From the NCBI GenBank assembly GCA_003526525.1, contig DPVV01000296.1, positions 4,059 to 15,147 of the forward strand: 11,089 bases of DNA, read 5' to 3'. The stretch comes from Lachnoclostridium phytofermentans. GTDB taxonomy: Bacteria > Bacillota > Clostridia > Lachnospirales > Lachnospiraceae. The position numbers and the translations under genes are program-made. Positions 1 through 6,284 of the stretch are shown piece by piece. Positions within the stretch are counted from its first letter, which is position 1; each line of letters opens with the position of its first letter. The notes under the pieces are model-generated. The model was given only the letters and a program-made list of their open reading frames with translations, was not told the origin of the DNA and searched no databases.

Positions 1-213
1 CATAAGGCGCATAAAAACTAAGCTCACAAACAATTTCGTACAAGAGGCCATATCAAATAATGTTTCCTGATTAACTGGAGTATCCGTTTCCGCTAAAGTT
101 CCTACACTATTCATTACAAGTGGATCTTTCCCTTTTTTTATTGCAAAGGAGGCACCAGTGAACACCCTGTTTTTGATGCTTTCCCTTAAGAAACTCTCCA
201 CATTATCGGTCAT
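1..213 (-). CDS. Serine hydrolase, class C beta-lactamase fold (N-terminal 71 residues, runs off the window)
   Basis: Reading leftward from an ATG at 213-211 gives 71 in-frame codons with no stop up to the window edge. Residues 18-30 (VFTGASFAIKKGK) and 50-60 (ETLFDMASCTK) match the opening of the beta-lactamase/penicillin-binding-protein-like serine hydrolases. S57-C-T-K60 is the SxxK motif that supplies the nucleophilic serine and its lysine partner. No signal peptide is visible, so the protein is probably cytoplasmic unless start choice misleads. It begins 11 bp after the stop of the RpiR regulator gene, so the two are almost certainly cotranscribed. The SD is weak (an AGGG about 10 bases upstream, overlapping the regulator stop codon), which suggests translational coupling. 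Family members include esterases, amidases such as Bacillus AmlB (YbbE), and peptidases. The missing YxN and HxG motifs and the substrate cannot be judged from this fragment. Confidence 0.85.
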   Translation of the reverse strand, partial: MTDNVESFLRESIKNRVFTGASFAIKKGKDPLVMNSVGTLAETDTPVNQETLFDMASCTKLFVSLVFMRLM

Positions 214-224
214 GAAATCACGCC

Positions 225-1094
225 CTATCTTCTTTTTTCTTTGATAATGTCATTTGTCTTTTTTAGATATTTTTTAATTACATCATAATCTGCACTGGCA
301 ACACATGAGAACAGGATATCGACGATTGTCAACATAGCAATTCTTGATCCCATAGCTCCGCTACGGATCATAATCTCTGGGGTTGATATACTTAAAACGA
401 TATCCGCCCGTTCCGCCAAAATGCTTTTTGAGTATCTGGTTATTGCAATTACTTTTGCTTTCTGCTTTTTCGCGATTTCCATGATATCAACAATTTCCTG
501 GGTCTTACCTGAGTTTGATACCAGTATTGCCACATCATCGCTTGTAAGCAGAGTGGCCATCGCATATTGCTGATGACTGTCTTCCCAAGTAAAACATTCC
601 TTATTGATACGAAGAAATTTATGAACCGCATCCGTACACACTAGACTGGAGGCTCCTATTCCGAAGAAATAGATTCTTCTTGCCTTCTGGATGCTTTTAA
701 CAGCAGCTATCACCTCATTAATATTCAAAACACTAATGGTATCCTCTATAGATTGTATATTATTCTTAGCTATCTTTCGAATGATTACTGGAAAATCATC
801 TCCCGGTTGGAGATCTGTATAGGAATCTTCTTCCGAATTTTCTTCAACATTCATTACCAGCGAGGAGGTCACGCTGATGATAAAGTCTCGATACCCTGTG
901 AAGCCTAGAGTTTTGCAAAACCTCAAAACAGAAGCTTCACTCGTTCCACTAATACTTGACAATGTCTTGATTGACATTTTAGGAACCTCTCTTTGGTACT
1001 CTAATATACAGTCAGCTACCTTCTGTTCTACCGGTGTAAGACTGTCCTTAATTTCCCTGATTTTAATTAAAATATTGGTATCCCCTATAATCAT
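225..1094 (-). CDS. RpiR-family transcriptional regulator (HTH plus SIS domain)
   Basis: This 289-residue protein has the two-domain layout of RpiR regulators at the normal length. An N-terminal helix-turn-helix domain spans about residues 10-78; the recognition region is near TLSSISGTSEASVLRFCKTL (44-63), followed by GFTGYRDF (64-71). An acidic linker (about 82-100) leads to a C-terminal SIS sugar-phosphate-binding domain at about 120-265. The SIS domain shows IYFFGIGASS (141-150) and LVSNSGKTQE (191-200), the usual phosphate-binding loop. The ATG at 1094 has a GGAG SD six bases upstream. The gene follows a promoter-like region and repeated AT-rich motifs that may be its own operator. Its ligand is probably a phosphorylated sugar made by the adjacent kinase/GH4 pathway. 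Known relatives include RpiR, HexR, GlvR and MurR, and the sequence alone does not tell me which type this is. Control of the large upstream operon is plausible but inferred. Confidence 0.93.
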   Translation of the reverse strand: MIIGDTNILIKIREIKDSLTPVEQKVADCILEYQREVPKMSIKTLSSISGTSEASVLRFCKTLGFTGYRDFIISVTSSLVMNVEENSEEDSYTDLQPGDDFPVIIRKIAKNNIQSIEDTISVLNINEVIAAVKSIQKARRIYFFGIGASSLVCTDAVHKFLRINKECFTWEDSHQQYAMATLLTSDDVAILVSNSGKTQEIVDIMEIAKKQKAKVIAITRYSKSILAERADIVLSISTPEIMIRSGAMGSRIAMLTIVDILFSCVASADYDVIKKYLKKTNDIIKEKRR

Positions 1095-1122
1095 ACGTTT
1101 CTCCAGTCAGTAAAATATTATT

Positions 1123-1161
1123 TAGTTTTAATACTATTTGGCTTTAATGGTTTTAATATTA
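1123..1161 (-). promoter_or_regulatory. Candidate operator repeats upstream of the RpiR gene
   Basis: On the plus strand the 12-mer GTTTTAATAYTA occurs twice, at 1125-1136 and 1150-1161, exactly 25 bp apart. The first copy lies in an imperfect 14-bp palindrome, TAGTTTTAATACTA (1123-1136), with 12 of 14 positions symmetric. The second copy overlaps the proposed -10 element. Repeated half-palindromes covering the -10 and the early transcribed region are where an autorepressor would bind. The region is very AT-rich, so chance repeats are a real alternative, and I do not match this to a known RpiR consensus. Confidence 0.4.
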
Positions 1162-1184
1162 TATTTTCTCCATAACTTTGTCAA
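1156..1184 (-). promoter_or_regulatory. Sigma-A-type promoter for the RpiR gene
   Basis: Read on the minus strand, TTGACA (1184-1179) is a perfect -35 hexamer. It is followed after 15 bases by TATAAT (1163-1158), or after the standard 17 bases by TAATAT (1161-1156). Transcription would start near 1149, giving a leader of roughly 55 nt before the ATG at 1094. A second TTGACA lies 25 bp further upstream (1209-1204) but has no matching -10 box. This is the only strong promoter-like pair I saw in the intergenic DNA of the window. Confidence 0.6.
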
Positions 1185-1227
1185 GTTCTTCCTAATTTCG
1201 CTCTGTCAAGTAAAATGATAGGCTGAT

Positions 1228-1275
1228 GCTAATGCAATCTCTCCCTATAATGGAAGGGAGCATAATGACTTTAGC
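1228..1275 (-). other. Two-tier inverted repeat downstream of the binding-protein gene
   Basis: An inner stem CTCCCT/AGGGAG (1241-1246 with 1255-1260, 8-nt loop) sits inside an outer pair GCTAA/TTAGC (1228-1232 with 1271-1275), separated by an unpaired internal loop. It lies about 40 bp beyond the stop codon of the solute-binding protein gene, where an operon 3' end is expected. No run of U follows on the minus strand, so it is not a standard intrinsic terminator. It could be a weak terminator, an mRNA 3' stabilising hairpin or chance. Apart from this and the promoter/operator elements, I see nothing else in the 1095-1314 gap. Confidence 0.3.
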
Positions 1276-1314
1276 AACAGCCCCATTAATCATAGATCAA
1301 ACCATTGATTTATA

Positions 1315-3237
1315 TTATTTTACAAAGTAAAGTAAATCATCTTTAATCATCTTAGTAAGAATTGTATTGATATTTCCATAATAATAGTAACTTTTTTGAA
1401 CTGTATTCAACTCAGCATCCGCCATACTTAATTTCGGATCATAGATACGGAATGGAGCTGCTTTCTCTATTACTGGTATGTACGCACTTAAGTCATTTGC
1501 AAGTACCATGAATTCCTCTGTAATCTCTTTGGTTTTTTCCACATCATTTGAGTTAAACAGCTGATTCAGCATTTCAGTTACATTATATTCCTTACCGGTT
1601 GTAGGTGCATTCATAATAATATCATGTCCTGGTTCTACCTTAGGCCAACCTGCTCTAACACTGGTAAATAAGCCGTTGTAGGTTTCCCATGGATGTGCAT
1701 AAGAATCAGCTCCTGCTAAGAATACGCAGGAAATCATCTTTTCATCTGACTTCGTAAAATCATTCCAAACACCAAATTCCATCGGTTTAAATTCAATATT
1801 AAAACCAAAATCGGTAAGCATGGTACTCATAGCTTCTGCTGTCATCATAAAGGACGGCCAACTGTTGATTGTAGCGATAGAAATTACCGGTGACTCACCT
1901 TTATCATCCAACCATTTACCATTCTGTTTTGTCCAACCGATACCTGATAACAATTCTTCTGCTTTTGCTGTATCGAAACCGTAATCGGTAAGGGTATCCA
2001 TAAAGGCACTATGTGTATAAGTTCCCTGTAGGGAAGGTAATAACGGACTGTTTTTTGTATCCCCCATGAAGCTTCCAGGCTCAGCAATAGAAATTAAAGC
2101 TTTTCTATCCGTAGCGCAAGAGATAGCCTTTCGTACCTCGGGTATGTTCAATGGATAATTATTTACATTTATTGTATAACCAATACTGGACATCTCAGGG
2201 ACATAAATCTTTCTCATAGTATTTGCATATTTCTTATCTATTTGAGCTGACATGTCAACATTCAATCCACCATTCTCAACGGTATATTCTCCTGCTAAAA
2301 TAGCAGTTGAAAATGACTGAGAATCACCAGGTCGTAAACCACGTATATTGGTAATTAACGGTGTTTTTCTATAGTTTTCATTCACAGTAAACAAGATTTC
2401 AGAGCTATTGAATTTGTTAATTATATATTGTCCTGAGAAGATAGCCTCATTTGGAGCAGGTTTGTAACTTAAAAATTCTTCATTAACCGCTGTAAGTTTT
2501 GTCATACCTTCATCATTAAAGGTGTATTTCTTTGTATCCTCATTAAAGGTTCTGTAATTCTCAGCGATATCCTTATATTTTTCAGCAAACCCACCATAAA
2601 TCTCATCCGGTGTCATGATTGGCTGGTATAAGGATACATTTAATATCAACTGACTTTCTGTACAAAAGGTAATACGGATTGTCAGATTATCCACTTTTTC
2701 AATGGAATCAGCATAGGACCACATGGTGCTTCTACCAACGCCACAGTAAAACTGGGTTAAAAGGTCCGTAGCATCAAGCGTTGAGCCATCACTCCATTTC
2801 AAATTTGGTAAAAGTTTCATAGTTAAAACTTTATCTTTGAATTCATAGCTTTCTAATAAAGAAGTTTTAAAGGTTCTCTCTGGGAATGGTGTATAATAAG
2901 CAAGGTAATCATAAACAAACGGATATAAAGACCAGTTAATTCCTGCTGTATCGTATGGGTTTCCGTTAAAAGCTGGCGATGCATCCACATCAATTAATGT
3001 TGTTAAAGTTTTTGAATTATCCACTTCACCTTTAACTACCATGGTCAGATCATTTTCTACCCCTGGTAATATCGTACCAGAATCAATCGGATTTGTATTA
3101 GTTTTACCTTGATTAGCATTATCTTTGTTCACATTATCAGTAGTAATATCTGCTTTTTTGCTGCAGCCAGCTAAAGCTGACATTGCCATCGCGATACATA
3201 ATGTTATAACTAAAATTCTTTTTAAAGTGAATTTCAT
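1315..3237 (-). CDS. Family 5 extracellular solute-binding lipoprotein (Opp/Dpp-type ABC importer)
   Basis: This 640-residue protein is the likely ligand-capture subunit of the importer encoded upstream. Residues 1-25 form a lipoprotein signal: KRILVITLCIAMAMSALAG, then Cys25 in a clear lipobox (L22-A-G-C25), so it would be lipid-anchored outside the membrane. A polar linker rich in Asn, Thr, Asp and Lys (about 26-60) precedes the binding fold. The family 5 hallmark is at about 140-160 (KLLPNLKWSDGSTLDATDLL). The ATG at 3237 has an ideal SD (AGGAGG, 7-base spacing). At 640 residues it is longer than the usual 500-560. It is last in the operon, 29 bp after the deacetylase gene, instead of beside the permeases. 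Family 5 proteins bind peptides, nickel or oligosaccharides, and the fold does not say which. The neighbouring kinase and glycosidases favour an oligosaccharide or glycoside. Confidence 0.93.
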   Translation of the reverse strand: MKFTLKRILVITLCIAMAMSALAGCSKKADITTDNVNKDNANQGKTNTNPIDSGTILPGVENDLTMVVKGEVDNSKTLTTLIDVDASPAFNGNPYDTAGINWSLYPFVYDYLAYYTPFPERTFKTSLLESYEFKDKVLTMKLLPNLKWSDGSTLDATDLLTQFYCGVGRSTMWSYADSIEKVDNLTIRITFCTESQLILNVSLYQPIMTPDEIYGGFAEKYKDIAENYRTFNEDTKKYTFNDEGMTKLTAVNEEFLSYKPAPNEAIFSGQYIINKFNSSEILFTVNENYRKTPLITNIRGLRPGDSQSFSTAILAGEYTVENGGLNVDMSAQIDKKYANTMRKIYVPEMSSIGYTINVNNYPLNIPEVRKAISCATDRKALISIAEPGSFMGDTKNSPLLPSLQGTYTHSAFMDTLTDYGFDTAKAEELLSGIGWTKQNGKWLDDKGESPVISIATINSWPSFMMTAEAMSTMLTDFGFNIEFKPMEFGVWNDFTKSDEKMISCVFLAGADSYAHPWETYNGLFTSVRAGWPKVEPGHDIIMNAPTTGKEYNVTEMLNQLFNSNDVEKTKEITEEFMVLANDLSAYIPVIEKAAPFRIYDPKLSMADAELNTVQKSYYYYGNINTILTKMIKDDLLYFVK

Positions 3238-3266
3238 GTTACATCCTCCTCATAATTTGAATACCA

Positions 3267-3968
3267 TTAGAAGCTAGTCCTTATTATCTTTTTTGATTCC
3301 TCATCAACGGTAAAAGCCTGAGCGTATTTTTTTCTCGCAAGATGTCCCCTAATAGCCATCAAATGGCTATAATAATCCATAAATTTGAAATCTTTACTGT
3401 TTACCGTAAACCAATGCGTTTGAATAGCCTTTTTCCAGAGTTCAAAGCCCTCCTCTGTGACCTCAACATAAACATACGGTACGAACTCTGTTGCATCCTC
3501 CCAGTTTTCAGCATAATAAGGTCCACCTGCAAAATGGTGCGGAAGTTCTCTCTCAATTCCTGGTAAGCCTGCAAAAAACTGAGCATCCTTTACAATCCTG
3601 TGGGTCAACATATGATCCTTATGCATACTATATTTCCAATGTGTCAGAAGGACATTAGGCTTGTATTTTCTAATCAAATCACAAAGTGCAAAGCGTACCT
3701 CATCATTGTCCGGTAATTCACCGTCAGCATAATCAAATACAATTGCCTCTCCTCCAAGCATGGACGCAAATTCATTCGCTTCCCTTATCTTTTGTTCACG
3801 GTAATCTGCCACCGTCATATGTGGTGGATTACCTCGTTCTCCACCAGTTAATGCTACCGTAATAATCTTGTGTCCCTGAAGAGCCATGGATGCAAGAACT
3901 CCTCCGCTTGTCAGTTCTGCATCACCGATATGCCCTCCGATAGCCATAATTACTTTCTTATCTTCCAA
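3267..3968 (-). CDS. PIG-L/LmbE-family deacetylase-like protein with an altered catalytic motif
   Basis: About 233 residues in the PIG-L fold, whose members are Zn-dependent N-deacetylases acting mainly on GlcNAc-containing substrates (MshB, BshB, archaeal chitobiose deacetylase). I number from the upstream ATG at 3989. The N-terminal metal motif reads GGHIGDAE (18-25): His20 and Asp23 match the Zn ligands, but the usual general base, the first Asp of AHPDD, is Gly22. The distal motif is HKDH (123-126), with His126 the likely third ligand. A C-terminal RGHLARKKYAQAF (214-226) is also family-typical. No signal peptide is seen, so it is cytoplasmic. I prefer the TTG at 3968 as start because a perfect SD lies 8 bases before it; the upstream ATG has none and its own codons form that SD. 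The gene lies between the importer genes and their binding protein, so it probably acts on the imported compound. Activity is uncertain given Gly22. Confidence 0.85.
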   Translation of the reverse strand: MEDKKVIMAIGGHIGDAELTSGGVLASMALQGHKIITVALTGGERGNPPHMTVADYREQKIREANEFASMLGGEAIVFDYADGELPDNDEVRFALCDLIRKYKPNVLLTHWKYSMHKDHMLTHRIVKDAQFFAGLPGIERELPHHFAGGPYYAENWEDATEFVPYVYVEVTEEGFELWKKAIQTHWFTVNSKDFKFMDYYSHLMAIRGHLARKKYAQAFTVDEESKKIIRTSF

Positions 3969-3973
3969 TTCTC

Positions 3974-3983
3974 TCACCTCCTT
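3974..3983 (-). promoter_or_regulatory. Ribosome binding site that decides the deacetylase start
   Basis: Read on the minus strand, these ten bases are AAGGAGGTGA, fully complementary to the anti-SD end of 16S rRNA. The GGAGG is 8 bases before a TTG codon (3968-3966) in the deacetylase frame. The in-frame ATG at 3989-3987 lies upstream of this site and is preceded only by ATAAACAAAA, which has no SD. The TTG is therefore the likely start. Confidence 0.75.
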
Positions 3984-4038
3984 ATTCATTTTTGTTTATA
4001 TTAATTTGCAATGCACATATTAAGAATTTCATAACCAC

Positions 4039-4233
4039 TTACTCCTTTTTATAGGCTTTTCTCAAAAATAGTATTCCTGTAAAAACTACAAATGCATTGA
4101 TACCGATTACCATAGCATATATAACATTCGTATTCGGATTGCTACCAGTGAGTAAAAATGCTAATAAACTAAAAATCAGCAAAGCGCCTGAACAGATGGT
4201 AATATACTTTACAAAATGAGCTACATCCTCCAT
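4039..4233 (-). CDS. Small two-helix membrane protein of unknown function
   Basis: This 64-residue protein is predicted from the ATG at 4233, 8 bp after the stop of the second ATPase gene. A longer reading from 4362 would lie mostly inside that gene and is unlikely. Residues 11-30 (ITICSGALLIFSLLAFLLTG) and about 37-56 (VIYAMVIGINAFVVFTGILF) are hydrophobic enough to span the membrane. They are joined by a short polar loop, SNPNTN (31-36), and followed by the basic tail RKAYKKE. The short cytoplasmic-looking start (MEDVAHFVK) and basic tail suggest both ends face inside. No good SD precedes the ATG, so translation may depend on ribosomes finishing the ATPase gene. I do not recognise the family. 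Its place between ABC transporter genes and a deacetylase suggests a link to the transporter, but there is no direct evidence of function. Confidence 0.65.
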   Translation of the reverse strand: MEDVAHFVKYITICSGALLIFSLLAFLLTGSNPNTNVIYAMVIGINAFVVFTGILFLRKAYKKE

Positions 4234-4241
4234 ATTAATAT

Positions 4242-5246
4242 CTAATTTTTTTCTTCTGCTTTCTTCTTTATTTCCTCTGCGTAATGACATGCTACAATTC
4301 CTCCATTCACTTCCCTTAACTCCGGTTCCTCTGACACACATTGCTCCTTCCAGTAAGGACATCTAGGATGGAATTTACAACCACTTGGTAGGTTTAAAAG
4401 ATCCGGCATATCAAGGGAACGTAGTGGGAGCTTTCCCGCATATTCACTTCTTAAGGATGGATCAGCCTCTGGTACAGCTGCCACCAAAGCTTTGAAATAC
4501 GGATGCATCGGATTCGATATAGCCTCTTGAATTTTGTTGCTCTCGATCAGTCTTCCTAGATACATGACCATAATCTTTCCATGTGCAGCTATATACCTGG
4601 CTGTTCCCAAATCATGCGTTATGTATATAAAAGATATCCTATATTTTTGATTCATTTTTGCCATCAGGTTTAACAGAGAAATTCTTAGTGATACATCGAC
4701 CATGGAAACTGGTTCATCCGCCACAATTAATTTCGGTTTAACGGATAATGCTCTGGCAAGCAAAATTCTTTGCCTCTGTCCACCTGAAAGCTGATGAGGG
4801 TATTTTTCTAGGAACATCTCTGGCGGGTTTAAACCAACCTCATTAAAATATTCAAATAGTATCTTTAATGCTTCTGTACTATTCTTTGCCAGTTTATGCC
4901 GCAATAAAGGAAGAGTTAGTGACTGTGCAATGGTTTTATTCGGGTTGAGAGCTGCGTAAGAATCTTGATGAACCATTTGTACTCCCAATCTGTATTCTTC
5001 AAATTCTTTCTTAGATAGCTTTCGAATATTTTTCCCTTTAAATAACACTTCTCCACTTGTTGGCTTATAGATATCTGTGATGACCTTACCGAGTGTCGTT
5101 TTACCGCATCCGCTTTCTCCTACAACAGCTATGATTTCACCTTCATCAATATTTAGATTCATACCAACTAAGGCATTTACCTTTCCTTTACGCTTTCCCT
5201 TTGCAGAAAAACTAATATTAATATCTTTTATTTCAATCAGAGACAT
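4242..5246 (-). CDS. OppF/DppF-type ABC transporter ATPase
   Basis: A 334-residue cytoplasmic ATPase, one of two that power the importer. From the ATG at 5246 the motifs are: Walker A GESGCGKTT (43-51), Q-loop Gln94, signature LSGGQRQR (153-160), Walker B LIVADEP (173-179), D-loop SMVDVS (181-186) and switch His211. The C-terminal oligopeptide-ATPase extension contains HPY (248-250) and cysteines 290, 296, 303 and 320. These have the spacing seen in Opp/Dpp ATPases, some of which bind an iron-sulfur cluster. An upstream in-frame ATG (5276) would add ten residues, but AAGGTGA seven bases before 5246 marks the real start. The gene overlaps the preceding ATPase gene by 10 bp, consistent with translational coupling. 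All catalytic residues are intact. Substrate class cannot be read from the ATPase. Confidence 0.95.
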   Translation of the reverse strand: MSLIEIKDINISFSAKGKRKGKVNALVGMNLNIDEGEIIAVVGESGCGKTTLGKVITDIYKPTSGEVLFKGKNIRKLSKKEFEEYRLGVQMVHQDSYAALNPNKTIAQSLTLPLLRHKLAKNSTEALKILFEYFNEVGLNPPEMFLEKYPHQLSGGQRQRILLARALSVKPKLIVADEPVSMVDVSLRISLLNLMAKMNQKYRISFIYITHDLGTARYIAAHGKIMVMYLGRLIESNKIQEAISNPMHPYFKALVAAVPEADPSLRSEYAGKLPLRSLDMPDLLNLPSGCKFHPRCPYWKEQCVSEEPELREVNGGIVACHYAEEIKKKAEEKN

Positions 5247-6253
5247 TTTTCTTTCACCTTCTTCCAAGCAGGACATAATGTAAGCTGTTCATTTTCAATT
5301 TCAAACATCTCTTTTACTAAGATTTCCTCAGACTTGCATATACCATCACCGCATAAAAAGCACCTTGGTCCAAACCTGCATCCTTTTGGAAGCTCCAGCA
5401 AATTCGGCGGGTATCCTGGAATTGCTTTCCGACTTGCTATATCATCCCTTAAAGAAGGTACAGCATTCATCAGCCCATATGTATAAGGATGGGATGGTTT
5501 TTTGAATACATCTTCTACTTTCCCATATTCAACCATTTGTCCGCAATACATGACGCCGATCCGATCTACCACGGAACCTATGATCGATACATCGTGTGTC
5601 ATAAAAATCATAGTTATTCTGGTCTCCTCATGTATTTTTTTTAAAATGTCTATAATATACCATTGTGTTATAACATCCAGTGCTGTTGTCGGCTCATCCA
5701 GAATGATAATATCAGGTTCCAATAATAAGCTTAATGCTATGATGGTTCTTTGCTTCATTCCACCGGAAAGCTGATGTGGATAGCTGTCTAGAATACGTTC
5801 TTCCAGACGAACCTGTCTGAGAAGTGTTGCAGACTTATCCAATATCTGTTTTTTCGTCAGCTTTCTTTTCTCATTATGCGCCATTGCAGTTTCAATAAAA
5901 TGATCCTTAATTCTTAAGGTAGGGTTAAGCACATTCTGGGCTGCTTGAAATACAGTTGTAATATTTGTCCAGCGAAGTTTTGAATATTCCTGATCAGAAA
6001 GCTTTAATAGGTCGATCGTATTTCCATCGTTTTTATGGTATAGGATCTCACCGTTAGCGATTTTACCTGGTGCACTTATCGTTTTTAAGATACCAGAAGC
6101 CAACGTCGATTTACCACTGCCGCTTTCCCCGATGATACCGATAATATCACCCCTGTAAAAATTAATTGACACATCATCGCAAGCTCGAATATTTCCATGG
6201 TTGGTCTTAAAATCAATACATAAATTTTTAATCTCTAAGATTGGATCCATCAT
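5237..6253 (-). CDS. OppD/DppD-type ABC transporter ATPase
   Basis: A 338-residue partner of the downstream ATPase; the two would form the nucleotide-binding heterodimer of the importer. Motifs in order: Walker A GESGSGKST (42-50), Q-loop Gln103 (VFQAAQNVLNP), signature LSGGMKQR (162-169), Walker B DIIILDEP (181-188) and switch His220 (FMTHD). The C-terminal region has HPYTYGLM (255-262), then cysteines 292, 298, 301, 306 and 327; four of these could hold the [4Fe-4S] cluster reported in some DppD proteins. The SD AAAGGA serves two adjacent ATG codons, at 6253 (5-base spacing) and 6250 (8-base spacing), and either could be used. The gene follows the second permease gene by 31 bp and its end overlaps the next ATPase gene. 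Confidence 0.95.
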   Translation of the reverse strand: MMDPILEIKNLCIDFKTNHGNIRACDDVSINFYRGDIIGIIGESGSGKSTLASGILKTISAPGKIANGEILYHKNDGNTIDLLKLSDQEYSKLRWTNITTVFQAAQNVLNPTLRIKDHFIETAMAHNEKRKLTKKQILDKSATLLRQVRLEERILDSYPHQLSGGMKQRTIIALSLLLEPDIIILDEPTTALDVITQWYIIDILKKIHEETRITMIFMTHDVSIIGSVVDRIGVMYCGQMVEYGKVEDVFKKPSHPYTYGLMNAVPSLRDDIASRKAIPGYPPNLLELPKGCRFGPRCFLCGDGICKSEEILVKEMFEIENEQLTLCPAWKKVKEKCL

Positions 6254-6261
6254 TTACTTCC

Positions 6262-6280
6262 TTTCTATTTATCTTAGAAA
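6262..6280 (-). repeat. Short inverted repeat next to the first ATPase gene's ribosome binding site
   Basis: TTTCTA (6262-6267) and TAGAAA (6275-6280) form a perfect 6-bp stem with a 7-nt loop in the 31-bp gap between the second permease and the first ATPase. In the mRNA the stem ends directly against the GGAAG of the SD. It is AT-rich, so it would be only marginally stable, and no U-run follows. It could tune translation or mRNA processing, or be chance. Confidence 0.3.
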
Positions 6281-6284
6281 ATCA

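Noticed and set aside
877..1113. Open reading frame on the plus strand opposite the RpiR gene
   Set aside because: It is a shadow of the N-terminal codons of a well-supported regulator, with no SD and no recognisable motif.
4234..4362. Longer form of the small membrane protein starting at 4362
   Set aside because: The extra 43 codons lie almost entirely within the second ATPase gene in another frame and read as polar, unpatterned sequence; the ATG at 4233 begins just after that gene's stop.
5247..5276. Ten-residue N-terminal extension of the second ATPase
   Set aside because: It would lie inside the first ATPase gene, and an AAGGTGA site is placed correctly for the ATG at 5246.
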